64,000 nucleotides of DNA from Pseudobacteriovorax sp. (GTDB taxonomy: Bacteria; Bdellovibrionota_B; Oligoflexia; Oligoflexales; Oligoflexaceae): contig JABSRP010000032.1 in the NCBI GenBank assembly GCA_013215145.1, positions 31,734 to 95,733 on the forward strand, given 5' to 3'. Below are positions 18,553 through 28,118 of this stretch, piece by piece (position 1 is the stretch's first letter; each line of letters starts with the position of its first letter). The position numbers were made by a program, and so were the translations under genes. The notes beneath the pieces are model-generated. The model worked only from the letters and a program-made list of their open reading frames with translations, made no database searches and had not been told where the DNA came from.

Positions 18553-21249
18553 TTAACTGGATACAGCATATGTGGAAACTTGCAATTGGTCTAAGTAAAT
18601 GAAGTACTCGAGAGGAACAGAGATGGTAAACTGCACCCCCCTCTGACCGTTGGTTTTTTCACTGGCAACAATAGTTCCTCCAATTTTTTTAAGCTCTGCG
18701 CGAACTGCTGCCATCCCAACACCACGACCGGAGGTATCGCTTATAGTTTCAGCGGTACTGAATTCGGATTTGAAGATGAGTTCAACAAGGTTTTCTTTTG
18801 TAGCTGAAGTTTGACCGCCACTAGCAAGATGTAAGGCTTGAATTTTGCCTAGATCAAAGCCGGCCCCATTATCGCTATATAATATAATCACTGTTTCATT
18901 TACAATCGTAATCTGACAGTAGACATTAAATTGTGATCGCTCACAGTCAGGAAGAGCATAAAAGCCATGATCGATACTATTGTTGACTAAGTGATTCATA
19001 CAGTTTTTTAGGGTGGCTATATATTCATTCTTAACCAATAAAGACTGCGGGTGAATATCAATATTGAAACAGTTCTGAAGAATAACTTTTCTCGAGCGGA
19101 AAACAGACTCTACCACATCAACCATTACCATGGATAAATCATCATATTCCTTGATTTTTTTGAGAAGAACCACTCCTGGTCTAAATGGATTTTTATTGTC
19201 GGATTCGATCTCCTTAATGATACTGCGCTTCATATAAGAATCTATCGTTCTGCTCGTATCAGAGTCTACTATCAGAAACTGATTCATATAGGTAAGAGCC
19301 TGCGTATACTTTTTCATTGAATGGTTTATCAATTGTTCTAATTCTAAAGGTAAACAGGAACTAATTAAGTTTTCTAAGCTATGAAGATCATCAGAAAGGT
19401 CAAGAAAACCCAACATTCTTGCATTACCTTTAAAGGTATGAATACAAAACTTAATCTCATCTATATCAGAGGCCTCCGCAATACGGGAAATCAAATTGCG
19501 GGAAGTCACCACAAAGTCTTGAGCTTTCACTCTTTCAATTTGCAACGCTTGCATCAAAAGCCTAGTATCAAAGCTTTGTTGCTCCTGTATCTTAAGGGCT
19601 TCTCTTTCGCTAGTTACATCCTTAAGTACTGTCAAGATACGAGCTATCCGTTCAGTTGATGGATCGACAATACAGTTCCAATCGATCCTAATAAATTTGA
19701 CACTACCATTCTCATGCAGAACCAAGTCCCTCACCAGAAGATCTGAATTTACTTCGAAATTGAAAAAAGACTCATCATCACAGAGTTCAACTACATTACG
19801 ACATATTGTTACTTGTTCATTTGTTTGTCCACATTGCAGTAATAAATCAAATATATTTTTGACATGAAGTAGTGGATCTTTAAAAAGTCTCTCGTATTTG
19901 TCCTTGTTAAATTCTTCGATATTGCCTTTGAAATCGATTTGGAGGATCACCTGATCCAAGCTTTCAAAGATTGCTGTCATTTTACTATTTTTCAAACGAA
20001 TTTCATCGGTTCTTTTAGCCACCTGACCCTCTAAATCCCGATTTAGATTTCGTTGACTTTGCAACAAATCGCGTCTGATCTCATTGACCTTCTCTCCTAG
20101 CCCTAAAGATAATGCAATCATTTGAAATGCGATTCCTAAGTTAACCGAAAAACGTAGCATTTCAAACTCCGGGAGGAGCCGGTATCGATCAGCAAACCAT
20201 ACAGCTGTTCCGATGATAATAAAGAGCCAGGATATCAGGTAGTATATCGCATGATTTCGATGGGCTCTAATCTGGAAATAAGCAATAGACATGGCAAACA
20301 ATACAGCCACTATCATATTTGCATCTGTTAAGTAAGTTAGATAAGGGATAACTACGGGGTAAAACTCTCCACCCAACGCTACAATGGAAAGACTAAAAGC
20401 CAAAGTTCGAACCTTGACAAAGTGCCGATGCAATCGCGGTGTATTATTTTCAGTCTCTAGATAGTGTACGGTAAAATTAACTGCTAATGCGACCACCAGA
20501 TTGGTTACTGTTGGAAGCAATCCGTAGCTAGGATACACTGATGTTACAGGAAAAAAGTAACCATTGGTTAAGAATAGAGTTGCCCATACTGCTACCACAT
20601 AGATCGAATAGTATAGATATATTTTCTCTTTGATGGATGAATAAAGGAATAGACTATGTAGCAATAATCCAATAATGACTCCGTAGCATCCAAAAGGTAA
20701 GGCTGAGCGTCGCATAATATGAAGAAAGTATGCTTCCGCTGACACTTCAGGACGCATAAAAAAGTTAGTCGATCGCTGATGCCCAAACCTGACTTTCCAA
20801 ATAAATTTGTTTGTTCCTGGCACTAGATTGACTCTTACATGATCGGTTTGCAGTCTTATGATTTCCTTTTCCAAACTGATCTTTTTATCTTTGGAAGAGT
20901 AAAGCTCAGAAAAGACCAATGCTCGGTTGTCATTAATGATGAGCACGGTTTTCTCATCTTCATAAGGATTGCTTACTATGAATCTAAAGTAATGGAAATC
21001 TGCTTGATAGCCAATTTTATTCCAAATTGTCACAGGTTCAAATGCGTCGGATTCGAAAAGTGTTTCGATATTGAAGGCCTCTGTATGTTGGAGGACCTCC
21101 AGACTTTCTTCAATTTTAATCAGATCATTCGCTTCATCGAACACGATTTCATTGGCCGCAGCAATAGAGCATAGATTCAAAACTAAGAAGATAAATATCT
21201 TAAAAACTAAATTGTCCTTAGTTCGATCAAAATTAAACATCTGAATCAT
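18553..21249 (-). CDS. 7TMR-DISM sensor with PAS, Hpt and CheA-type ATPase
   Basis: 898 residues. Signal peptide (to about 32), a periplasmic 7TMR-DISM extracellular domain (about 50-170), seven membrane helices (about 183-385), a coiled coil, a PAS-like domain (about 425-545), an Hpt-like segment with FCIHTFKGNARML (His604), and a histidine-kinase ATPase with N box NHLVNNSIDHG (about 752-762), DNGAGFD and FSTAE...SGRGVGM. The G2 motif is of CheA type, not the ordinary HisKA type. It could autophosphorylate His604 in trans as CheA does. No receiver domain and no adjacent response regulator. Same end architecture as the kinase at 54393. Confidence 0.85.
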   Translation of the reverse strand: MIQMFNFDRTKDNLVFKIFIFLVLNLCSIAAANEIVFDEANDLIKIEESLEVLQHTEAFNIETLFESDAFEPVTIWNKIGYQADFHYFRFIVSNPYEDEKTVLIINDNRALVFSELYSSKDKKISLEKEIIRLQTDHVRVNLVPGTNKFIWKVRFGHQRSTNFFMRPEVSAEAYFLHIMRRSALPFGCYGVIIGLLLHSLFLYSSIKEKIYLYYSIYVVAVWATLFLTNGYFFPVTSVYPSYGLLPTVTNLVVALAVNFTVHYLETENNTPRLHRHFVKVRTLAFSLSIVALGGEFYPVVIPYLTYLTDANMIVAVLFAMSIAYFQIRAHRNHAIYYLISWLFIIIGTAVWFADRYRLLPEFEMLRFSVNLGIAFQMIALSLGLGEKVNEIRRDLLQSQRNLNRDLEGQVAKRTDEIRLKNSKMTAIFESLDQVILQIDFKGNIEEFNKDKYERLFKDPLLHVKNIFDLLLQCGQTNEQVTICRNVVELCDDESFFNFEVNSDLLVRDLVLHENGSVKFIRIDWNCIVDPSTERIARILTVLKDVTSEREALKIQEQQSFDTRLLMQALQIERVKAQDFVVTSRNLISRIAEASDIDEIKFCIHTFKGNARMLGFLDLSDDLHSLENLISSCLPLELEQLINHSMKKYTQALTYMNQFLIVDSDTSRTIDSYMKRSIIKEIESDNKNPFRPGVVLLKKIKEYDDLSMVMVDVVESVFRSRKVILQNCFNIDIHPQSLLVKNEYIATLKNCMNHLVNNSIDHGFYALPDCERSQFNVYCQITIVNETVIILYSDNGAGFDLGKIQALHLASGGQTSATKENLVELIFKSEFSTAETISDTSGRGVGMAAVRAELKKIGGTIVASEKTNGQRGVQFTISVPLEYFIYLDQLQVSTYAVSS

Positions 21250-21596
21250 TTGAATGAAAACGTTCTCAAAGTCTTATTACCATAAAATGAATGACATCAA
21301 ACGAGTCGAAACTCGGAGCATTTCTTAGCCTATCGTTTGTTTAGAATATCGACCTGTCAATTGAAGGCCTTAGTGGTTGCCCCAATAAAGCGCTTGGAGA
21401 CGTTCGTTCGCATTCTACCATAGGTTAAATTATTATTTATATTAGTTACTTATATTGGATTCTTGTTTCAGCGTTCCTAAATTCTTACTCTCTTGTATCT
21501 AAGATTACCCAAGTAATTTCTCTAAAATCCCATATTTTCGGGAGTATAAAATCTTAGATAGCTTGATTCTAATGAGTGTACCCGAGATTCAACCTC
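21250..21596. other. Leader region with an 11-bp inverted repeat
   Basis: This 347-nt gap lies between the FMO-like gene and the sensor gene, both on the reverse strand. An exact 11-bp inverted repeat, TATCTAAGATT (21496-21506) and AATCTTAGATA (21550-21560), encloses 43 nt and lies just past the FMO stop. No convincing gene. Confidence 0.45.
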
Positions 21597-22916
21597 TTAT
21601 CTAATTCTGACCTGCTTAGTAGGTGACTTACAATAGTACCAAGCCAACGCCAGATACCAAGGCCACCAAATAAAACGCGGAAAATTGTAATGGTCAAACG
21701 ATGCTAGCATCCTAAGGTTTTGCCAGTGGGGAAGCATCGTATCTATCACCCTATCAGGTATCACTGTCTTTCTTTTTATATGCGCGAGAATCGTTTTAGT
21801 AAATATGGACACCAATTGAGGCGTCGTACTCGTGATATCTAAGATTGTTGGGCCAATGAAGAAAAGGTTGGGATAGTCTAGACTTTTCATTAGGCAACCG
21901 GTGCGTCGGCGAAGCTCTTCTTTTCTTTTTAGGTTTTGTAGTTTCTCCAGTTTAGTATAATTCAGATCCATATCAAACCCTGTGGCAAAAACCAGCTGCT
22001 CTGTCTTTAGTTCATTCCCATCTGTTAGTTTGATGCGATCTTCGTTTAGACTTTCTATATGACAACGATGAATGTTTATTCGTTCAAGATTTTGTAGTAG
22101 TAGGGGCCTCGGATTCACCGATGTTTGCTTAAAAATATCAAAGCGTCCGGAAGGCATGATTGATTCTACGTTGTGTTTTTTATATTTATGCTTAGTCAGT
22201 GTATCCAGTGGTTTTGAGATATCATCTGGCTTCTTTTTAAGTAGCGATAGAAAGGCTAGTTGACGCAAACCCTGACGTTTGGTTTTATCAATGGTTGAAG
22301 GGGTCATCCAAGATAGAGTTCCTGTTACCCAGTTTATTTCTTTTACGTTTTTCTTGATGGCTAATTCCAGAACATCGAAGGCTGAAGCACCGCCACCGAC
22401 GACTGTCACTGAGTCTTTATTAAAGACACTCAAGTCGTGCAAATTCATGGAATGGACATAAGGGATAGTAGCTTTCGTCATATCCAGCTTCGAGGGAATT
22501 TTTGGTATATTATGAAGTCCAGTTGTTATAATTATATTCTTGGCAGAAATAGACTTACTGCTTCCTTCACTAGTTTCACAATGGATCAGCCAGTTTCCAT
22601 CGCGATAGGTTAGTCCTTGCACGCAGTGATTGAGATTGATGTAGGGTTCTAATTGGTAGTGCTCGACCCACCTATCTAGGTACTTAACAATGTCTTTTGA
22701 TTTTGTCCCTTCGATGGCGATACCATTGATAGCCCAATCCTCTTTGGGAGTTTGAATGTCTTGCCATTTAGGGACTCGATTCCATAAACCACCTATTTTG
22801 CTCGATTTTTCAATGAGCTGTACAGATAGTCCAGAAGCAACAGCGTATTTTAACGCAGTAACACCTGAAGGGCCGCCGCCAATGATGACAATATCTAAGG
22901 TTGGATTGCCTTTCAT
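21597..22916 (-). CDS. FMO-like FAD/NAD(P)H-dependent monooxygenase
   Basis: 439 residues. The N-terminal FAD-binding Rossmann motif is VIIGGGPSGVTALKYA, and a second nucleotide site VTVVGGGASAFDVLELA lies at about residue 170. FATGFDMDLNY matches the ATG motif typical of flavin monooxygenases. A C-terminal Trp-rich stretch (FIWWPWYLALAWYY) may contact the membrane. It probably oxygenates or oxidises a small organic substrate using NAD(P)H; the substrate is not predictable. GGAAGTGGAG precedes the ATG. Confidence 0.8.
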   Translation of the reverse strand: MKGNPTLDIVIIGGGPSGVTALKYAVASGLSVQLIEKSSKIGGLWNRVPKWQDIQTPKEDWAINGIAIEGTKSKDIVKYLDRWVEHYQLEPYINLNHCVQGLTYRDGNWLIHCETSEGSSKSISAKNIIITTGLHNIPKIPSKLDMTKATIPYVHSMNLHDLSVFNKDSVTVVGGGASAFDVLELAIKKNVKEINWVTGTLSWMTPSTIDKTKRQGLRQLAFLSLLKKKPDDISKPLDTLTKHKYKKHNVESIMPSGRFDIFKQTSVNPRPLLLQNLERINIHRCHIESLNEDRIKLTDGNELKTEQLVFATGFDMDLNYTKLEKLQNLKRKEELRRRTGCLMKSLDYPNLFFIGPTILDITSTTPQLVSIFTKTILAHIKRKTVIPDRVIDTMLPHWQNLRMLASFDHYNFPRFIWWPWYLALAWYYCKSPTKQVRIR

Positions 22917-23195
22917 TTTACTCCACTTCCATAATTATAGAACCTTCCTCTAATCTATGACGTTTTGCCACGTTTAGGATTGCAGTAAAATTGCTGGGTG
23001 TCGTGCATCTTAAGGGAGGTCCCGTGGAAGGGAGTGTAAGATTCTGATTATATGAGGATATCTTCTAAACAAAGGAAGAAAATGACTCGCCGTTAAGATG
23101 GACGGCCTTGTCAAAAAAAGTCACCCACTTGAAGACCAACATTTCCTTGCGAGGTAGTGGTTAGCTTCCTCTTTAACTGAAATCAGACACTCAAA

Positions 23196-24359
23196 TCATT
23201 TACAGATCTCTTTAAACATGGCCTTGTATGCGGCAAGGGTACCGAGACCAACAGACTTGCGTATCTCATCAATCTTCTCGGGATTCTCAAGGGCGATGGG
23301 CTCCCAAGCCCCCGGACCAACACACCGACCCTGGGTTCCAAAGCGCTGTGGTTTTTGTTTACTTAAATCATTCCAGGACGCTGCAATCCTATCGTAAAGA
23401 TAGGCAAAATTCGAAGGATTGGTATCTTTCTGCTTTAGGAGCTGTTCAAGTCGACGGATGATTTTCCGTTGGAAGGAGGGATCATGGTCGGCATGCTGAA
23501 CGATCAACCAAGCTTGTTTATCGGCCTTTTCTCCGAAACGAGAGATGGAAAACCAGCCAATCTCACTAAGGATTTGCTTTAATCGCGCCGTATTTAACGT
23601 ATCGACAGCTCGAAAACGCAGAAGCCATTGCCGATTAAAATGGCTCTTACCTTGCTCTGTATAAAAGCGGGTATGCTGTATAACCCCATAGCCACGCATA
23701 TACTGATCCTCTGCTGTCATGTGCTCAAGTTCGAGATTCTTCAACGCATCCCCTGTTAATCCTCTGCGTTTTAACGAGTGTTCTAGACGCATTTGCCGAA
23801 GAGCATCATCGAAACTACTTAAAGCCTGATCATAATCCTCTTCCTCTACCTTAGTAAATCGACGTTGATCGAAAGCACTGAGATTTTGAGATATACGTTT
23901 CAGCTGCAGTCCTTCCGGGAAGGGCTTGAGGATAAAAGTACTTCGATAGCTATCTATGATTGGGCAAGGTTGCTCCTTGGCGATCACTCGGGTGTGTCCG
24001 AGATTCCATGTCCCACAGCTTGCCTTTTCATTATAGTTAGTAACAGTCGTTAAATGGGAGGACATGGCTGCAATCTTCGTAAATTTCAGCTCTGTTTTTC
24101 CCTCGACACTAGTGCTTATCGCAGCCTTAGCGTTGATCATGGTTTTGAGAGTTTGGCATTTGGGAGAGCTGTAGAGTTCTTCGCTTATCGAAACCTCCGA
24201 TCCATTGATTTTCAAATAGATTCTAGAGTAACGCTCTCCATGAGACTTACAAGCTGACTTCCAAACAGTACTTTTGATCGTATCAGCCTGTAAAGATTTC
24301 GGGTTTATTATGAAAAAGGCTATTAGGACGCCTACAAAATACTGCATTGGATTGTCCAT
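23196..24359 (-). CDS. Exported DUF6624 protein
   Basis: I placed the start at ATG 24359 (MDNPMQYFVG), since the longer frame upstream adds 65 residues unlike a protein start; ATG 24347 is also possible. A signal peptide (about 1-28) precedes an N-terminal domain with several Cys (KSAC, SPKC, ASCGTW, QPCP). Residues about 230-385 match the DUF6624 pattern: GWFSISRFGEKADKQAWLIV, QHADHDPSFQ, NFAYLYDRI and PQRFGTQGRCVG. Function of the family is unknown. A periplasmic location is inferred. Confidence 0.8.
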   Translation of the reverse strand: MDNPMQYFVGVLIAFFIINPKSLQADTIKSTVWKSACKSHGERYSRIYLKINGSEVSISEELYSSPKCQTLKTMINAKAAISTSVEGKTELKFTKIAAMSSHLTTVTNYNEKASCGTWNLGHTRVIAKEQPCPIIDSYRSTFILKPFPEGLQLKRISQNLSAFDQRRFTKVEEEDYDQALSSFDDALRQMRLEHSLKRRGLTGDALKNLELEHMTAEDQYMRGYGVIQHTRFYTEQGKSHFNRQWLLRFRAVDTLNTARLKQILSEIGWFSISRFGEKADKQAWLIVQHADHDPSFQRKIIRRLEQLLKQKDTNPSNFAYLYDRIAASWNDLSKQKPQRFGTQGRCVGPGAWEPIALENPEKIDEIRKSVGLGTLAAYKAMFKEICK

Positions 24360-24693
24360 TTTCGATACCAAGTGAGATTCCAGTCCCATAGGGGCCGATT
24401 TGTAAATTGCCTTGACGAAGATGAGTAAAGAGTGAGTATACTTGGTTTTAGCCGATTTTTTTTGGAATGAACGATATCTAGATGCAATGATAAATTGACT
24501 TAGCTTACATAATCCGTAAATACAAACATGCCTTAACAATAAAGAACCGACCAAATAAGGCTGTTCTACGTTAATTCAAGGCAAGGCAAGGCAAAGCATG
24601 TCAACTCAATATCGTCACCACAGGGTTTCGATAGTATGATAATATTCAGACTTAGGATGACTCATGCTTTAGAGATTGATATAGGAAAAGACT

Positions 24694-25545
24694 ATGTTTA
24701 AATTTAGTTCCACCCTATTTGCAATAAGCCTCCTTATGGTATCGATCAGTTGTAGAACTTCCTCATCCGACAAATCAAAAAGTACTGATCCTCAGGATGA
24801 GGTTTCCCAAACGGACCCTAAAGATAAAACCACCGAACAAAAAATTGATGATTCTTCAAACTCCGAAAAGTCTTGGTCCCCTTGGGTTAGCGAGGGATAT
24901 GATACTAATGGGGAAGAGTCGTTCACTCGAACTTGTGGTGGCGAAGATAGTAAGTGCGAAGGGAACGCTAAAAAGGTTGAAACATGTGTCTATTTTCAAG
25001 GTTTCAGTTCTTTTCGCAACATGGTGGCAGACCTAGTAGGACCAACTCTATACACTTTGCCTAAGTTGCAAGGCTCTGCATGGCAACCCATCAAGAATAT
25101 TTCGGGTATAATTTCAGCAAAAGTACTAAATCCCGACTCCTTAAAGTTTACAGAAAATACAGCGGGCGGATTTCCCATCGATTATGGCGAACAAAAATCT
25201 TTGCAGCAAGGCGATGAAATTGAACTTCACTCTCCACGAGAATTGTCCGTAGTGAATACATTGCTATGGATAAAGTTTACGGGAGATGGCCTATCGAAAA
25301 CTCAAGATAAAAGTATAACGCTTACAACAGAAGTTTTTGGTCCTACGGGAAGAATTACTGAAAATAGAGAGACAGGGTCTTGTGGCATTGAAAATGAAAG
25401 CAATGTTTGTGTCTTTGTACTTTCACCCAAATTTTCGCTCAATGATAGCACAAAAACATCCATGAACATTAAAATAGAAGCTGGGGGCAGCCAACTTTCC
25501 GTTGTAGAAGATTTAAGCCTAGATACCTTTTTTGTATTTCCTTGA
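24694..25545 (+). CDS. Lipoprotein with a thrombospondin type-1-like motif
   Basis: 283 residues with lipobox SISC (Cys20) and a charged linker (to about 58). Residues 60-100 read WSPWVSEGYD, FTRTCGGEDSKCEGN and KKVETC, which resembles the TSP1 repeat (WxxW, then CxxxxRxC-like spacing) but lacks one Cys pair. The rest is beta-rich and ends in FFVF. TSP1 modules in other bacteria and in apicomplexans act in adhesion, so a surface role is plausible. AGGAAAAGACT precedes the ATG. The repeat assignment is tentative. Confidence 0.7.
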   Translation: MFKFSSTLFAISLLMVSISCRTSSSDKSKSTDPQDEVSQTDPKDKTTEQKIDDSSNSEKSWSPWVSEGYDTNGEESFTRTCGGEDSKCEGNAKKVETCVYFQGFSSFRNMVADLVGPTLYTLPKLQGSAWQPIKNISGIISAKVLNPDSLKFTENTAGGFPIDYGEQKSLQQGDEIELHSPRELSVVNTLLWIKFTGDGLSKTQDKSITLTTEVFGPTGRITENRETGSCGIENESNVCVFVLSPKFSLNDSTKTSMNIKIEAGGSQLSVVEDLSLDTFFVFP

Positions 25546-25669
25546 ATAGAAGAAGCACCTTAACAGTGGATTGTTGATATTGTCATCAAATTTTTTCAGG
25601 TTCCGCCCCTAGAGTTTACCTAAGGTAATAGATCTCTAATGTAGGTTTTATCAATGGATTAGGACGCCG

Positions 25670-26752
25670 TCACGCATTCGTCTCTTGAAGCTCAAGTTTC
25701 ATTACATTCTTTGGAGGCCCTACTCTTTTTATCATCATCTCGACAAACTCTCCCGACTGGAAGTATATCTTGACATGAGGATGTCTATTTGCCCAGACCC
25801 TAAAAATTTCATCAGCAAAACCTTGGCCAATACTATCAACATTCTTGAAGTTTACAATAATAGAGCTAGAGTCTTCTGCTCCTGCTATAAATCGCTTGGC
25901 TTCTGACCTGGATACCATAGGACCCTCGGGCTCAATGGTATAAGGCTGCACTACAAAGGGTCTGTTATTGACAAATTGGAAGGCTTCGTCAGTAAATTTA
26001 CGAAATACATCACCAGCAACTCTTTCGGACTGTTTCTGCAGCTGAAAAGTGATCGAAGTACCTAAAGATTCATCGGGTCGTCGACTTGGGCCAAATGTAT
26101 AGTCATCCTTACTCCCCCAGAACATGAGACTAAGGCCATTGGCATCGATGATAAATTTATCCGCCAGTCTCATAGAAAAGAAAAGCCCCTCACCAGCATG
26201 GTTGTCCTGGTCCGTGGTCCGCTTCCCCTTCAGAAGTTCGGTGATGCTCTGATATAAACTGTCCAGACCAAACCCGACTTTGATCGACTGAAAAACACCG
26301 ATGCCATCATCAGATATAACAGCCTCAATATCACTTTCGTTTTGAGCTATGGTAACGAGAGCCTTTGTTCCCTTAGAATGATCCATCACATTATTAAGCA
26401 TTTCAGTGAAAATATGGTTCAGTATGGTTTCAGAGTTTTGGTTTAGTCCGGTGAATTCTGGACTAATTCGCTGGGAATATATGCGATCTTCACCCAACTC
26501 AATAATGTCCCTGATCCCTATTTCCTCAGTAAAGGTCTCGGTTTTCGAACCAGGGGGCACTAGTAGATACTTGGTACCACTTCCACGGCCTAGCGTGATT
26601 AAAACGCCTTCATCTACAAGCTTTTTTAGCCTTTTCGTTACAGCCTGCTTGGATAGCGAGTATTTGTCTCTTATGGCTTTTGACGGATTCTTGGGTCCAT
26701 CTTCCAACAAAGCCATAATTTCCTTGTTTATTTCATCAAACTCAATACCCAA
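25670..26752 (-). CDS. HTH-GHKL ATPase-DUF4325 regulator
   Basis: 360 residues, TTG start with AAGGG about 8 nt upstream. Residues 1-70: winged helix with DKYSLSKQAVTKRLKKLVDE. Residues about 75-255: GHKL-type ATPase (EMLNNVMDHSKGTKALV as N box, SDDGIGVFQ as G1). Residues about 260-355: the STAS-like DUF4325 domain (VNFKNVDSIGQGFADEI). This fusion occurs in bacterial regulators and defence-linked genes; its signal is unknown. The 21-bp repeat array 64 nt upstream is a likely autoregulatory operator. Confidence 0.8.
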   Translation of the reverse strand: MGIEFDEINKEIMALLEDGPKNPSKAIRDKYSLSKQAVTKRLKKLVDEGVLITLGRGSGTKYLLVPPGSKTETFTEEIGIRDIIELGEDRIYSQRISPEFTGLNQNSETILNHIFTEMLNNVMDHSKGTKALVTIAQNESDIEAVISDDGIGVFQSIKVGFGLDSLYQSITELLKGKRTTDQDNHAGEGLFFSMRLADKFIIDANGLSLMFWGSKDDYTFGPSRRPDESLGTSITFQLQKQSERVAGDVFRKFTDEAFQFVNNRPFVVQPYTIEPEGPMVSRSEAKRFIAGAEDSSSIIVNFKNVDSIGQGFADEIFRVWANRHPHVKIYFQSGEFVEMMIKRVGPPKNVMKLELQETNA

Positions 26753-26815
26753 CTCAACGCCCTTCTACGTGACCTGAAGCTTCACGGAGAGAAAACTCCT
26801 CATTTAACGGTAAGG

Positions 26816-26891
26816 TATATTGGGCAACTTGGCAACCATATTGGGCAACTAGGCAACCATATTGGGCAACTAGGCAACTATATTGAGTAAC
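26816..26891 (+). repeat. 21-bp direct repeat array upstream of the DUF4325 regulator
   Basis: Three full 21-bp units (26816-26836, 26837-26857, 26858-26878) and one decayed partial unit (26879-26891). Units 2 and 3 are identical, CATATTGGGCAACTAGGCAA plus C; unit 1 differs at two positions. Each unit contains two GGCAAC half-sites spaced 8 nt apart and 13 nt to the next. 21 bp is two helical turns, so bound proteins would face the same side. Confidence 0.85.
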
Positions 26892-26950
26892 TTTATACTA
26901 TGATTATTTTGAACCAATCAGGGTTCTAAGAAGTTCTAAATACCAAAACG

Positions 26951-26983
26951 AGACCTGAAAGAGAGGATTCAATCTCGAGGTCT
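26951..26983 (-). terminator. Hairpin downstream of the GST gene
   Basis: AGACCT (26951-26956) pairs with AGGTCT (26978-26983) around an inner GAGA/TCTC pairing; on the reverse strand the stem is followed by CGTTTTGG. A second inverted repeat TCGAGAG/CTCTCGA (27047-27076) lies directly after the GST stop. Together they probably end GST transcription. Confidence 0.4.
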
Positions 26984-27087
26984 TTACCTTACTGCCAACC
27001 GTAGCCGAGCCCCACTTTCTGTGGCCAAAAGGAAAATATTGGAAGATCGAGAGCCCGCAGCGTGACTAACTCTCGACCTATGAGATA

Positions 27088-27948
27088 CTATTTTTCCGTC
27101 AACCAAGGTTTGGTGCCCTTGTCTTTTTGGGTCCAGCTACAAACTTGAAGTCCTCGCTGAAATCCTGGCCTTTGGAGAAGGTTTCGAGACCAGCGACCAG
27201 CGTTTTCATACTGGCTAACTGATAGAAACTCAGCAGCATTGATACCACTAGCGTGGTTATAGCTTGTTTGTAATTGATGGAACCAAGGAAAGGCCATTAT
27301 ATCTGCTAGACTAAACTCATCACCTAGTAGATAGTCTTTGCCAGCCAAAGCTTGATCTAAAACATCACACAACCGCTGGGCTTCCATACCATAACGGGCT
27401 GTTCCATATTCACGGGTCTCATGCTTCGACCCTGGAGCATAGACGAAAAAATGACCAAACTGTCCAGACATAGGCCCTTGTGACCCCATTTGCCAAAACA
27501 CCCAGTTCATCATTTCCGCTTTTCGGCCGGGATCCGAAGGAATAAATCTATTATATTTCTCGGCGAAATATAGGGCAATGGAACCACTTTCAAACAGTCG
27601 AATCGGGTTTCCCTCGTTCCGGTCCAAACAGGTGGGAATCCTTCCATTTGGATTTAATTCAGTAAAGCCAGAGGTAAATTGCTCGCCCTCACCGATATTA
27701 ATTAGAAAGGCATCATAAGCAAACTGACAGCCACTTTCGATGAGCTCCTCGAATAAAATAGATACTTTTTGGCCATTGGGTGTCGCCAGGGAATATAGCT
27801 GCACCGGACAGTCACCCTGATCCAGAGCTTTCGTTACCCTTGCTCCCGCAGTCGGTCTATTGATACCAGAGAACTGATTCCCATCCGTCGCCTCGTATAA
27901 ATCTTTGATATTTTTAGGTGGATTCCAATCGGATGTCTGAGTTGTCAT
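27088..27948 (-). CDS. yghU: YghU-type glutathione S-transferase
   Basis: About 286 residues. The N-terminal thioredoxin-like domain carries QLYSLATPNGQKVSI and GRIPTCLDRNEG, with FESGSIALYFAE at the glutathione gamma-glutamyl site. The C-terminal helical domain holds the diagnostic MGSQGPMSGQFGHFFVYAP of the YghU/YfcG nu-class, which act as disulfide-bond reductases using glutathione. The long N-terminal extension (about 60 residues) is normal for YghU. I chose ATG 27948 (MTTQTSDW), which has a GCGAGAA upstream; the in-frame start at 27987 is less likely. Confidence 0.85.
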   Translation of the reverse strand: MTTQTSDWNPPKNIKDLYEATDGNQFSGINRPTAGARVTKALDQGDCPVQLYSLATPNGQKVSILFEELIESGCQFAYDAFLINIGEGEQFTSGFTELNPNGRIPTCLDRNEGNPIRLFESGSIALYFAEKYNRFIPSDPGRKAEMMNWVFWQMGSQGPMSGQFGHFFVYAPGSKHETREYGTARYGMEAQRLCDVLDQALAGKDYLLGDEFSLADIMAFPWFHQLQTSYNHASGINAAEFLSVSQYENAGRWSRNLLQRPGFQRGLQVCSWTQKDKGTKPWLTEK

Positions 27949-28118
27949 ATTGATTCTCGCAAACGTAGTTAGTCTCGACCCTCCCACTCTACCAGGTAAT
28001 CTAGCCGAGTCAACTCATGACCGGAGCCTCTCACCTTCCCACGTCTGCTTCTATTTAAGGCAGGGAGTCACGAAACCATTCTTAAAAGCAGTCCTGACTC
28101 CAACTATGAGCTGAAGAC

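Noticed and set aside
24583..24597. Short GGCAA repeats before the TSP1-like lipoprotein
   Set aside because: Only three 5-bp units (AAGGCAAGGCAAGGC type); too short to treat as a functional repeat.
26816..26891. Repeat array as a CRISPR array
   Set aside because: Units are contiguous 21-mers without spacers and no cas gene is near.
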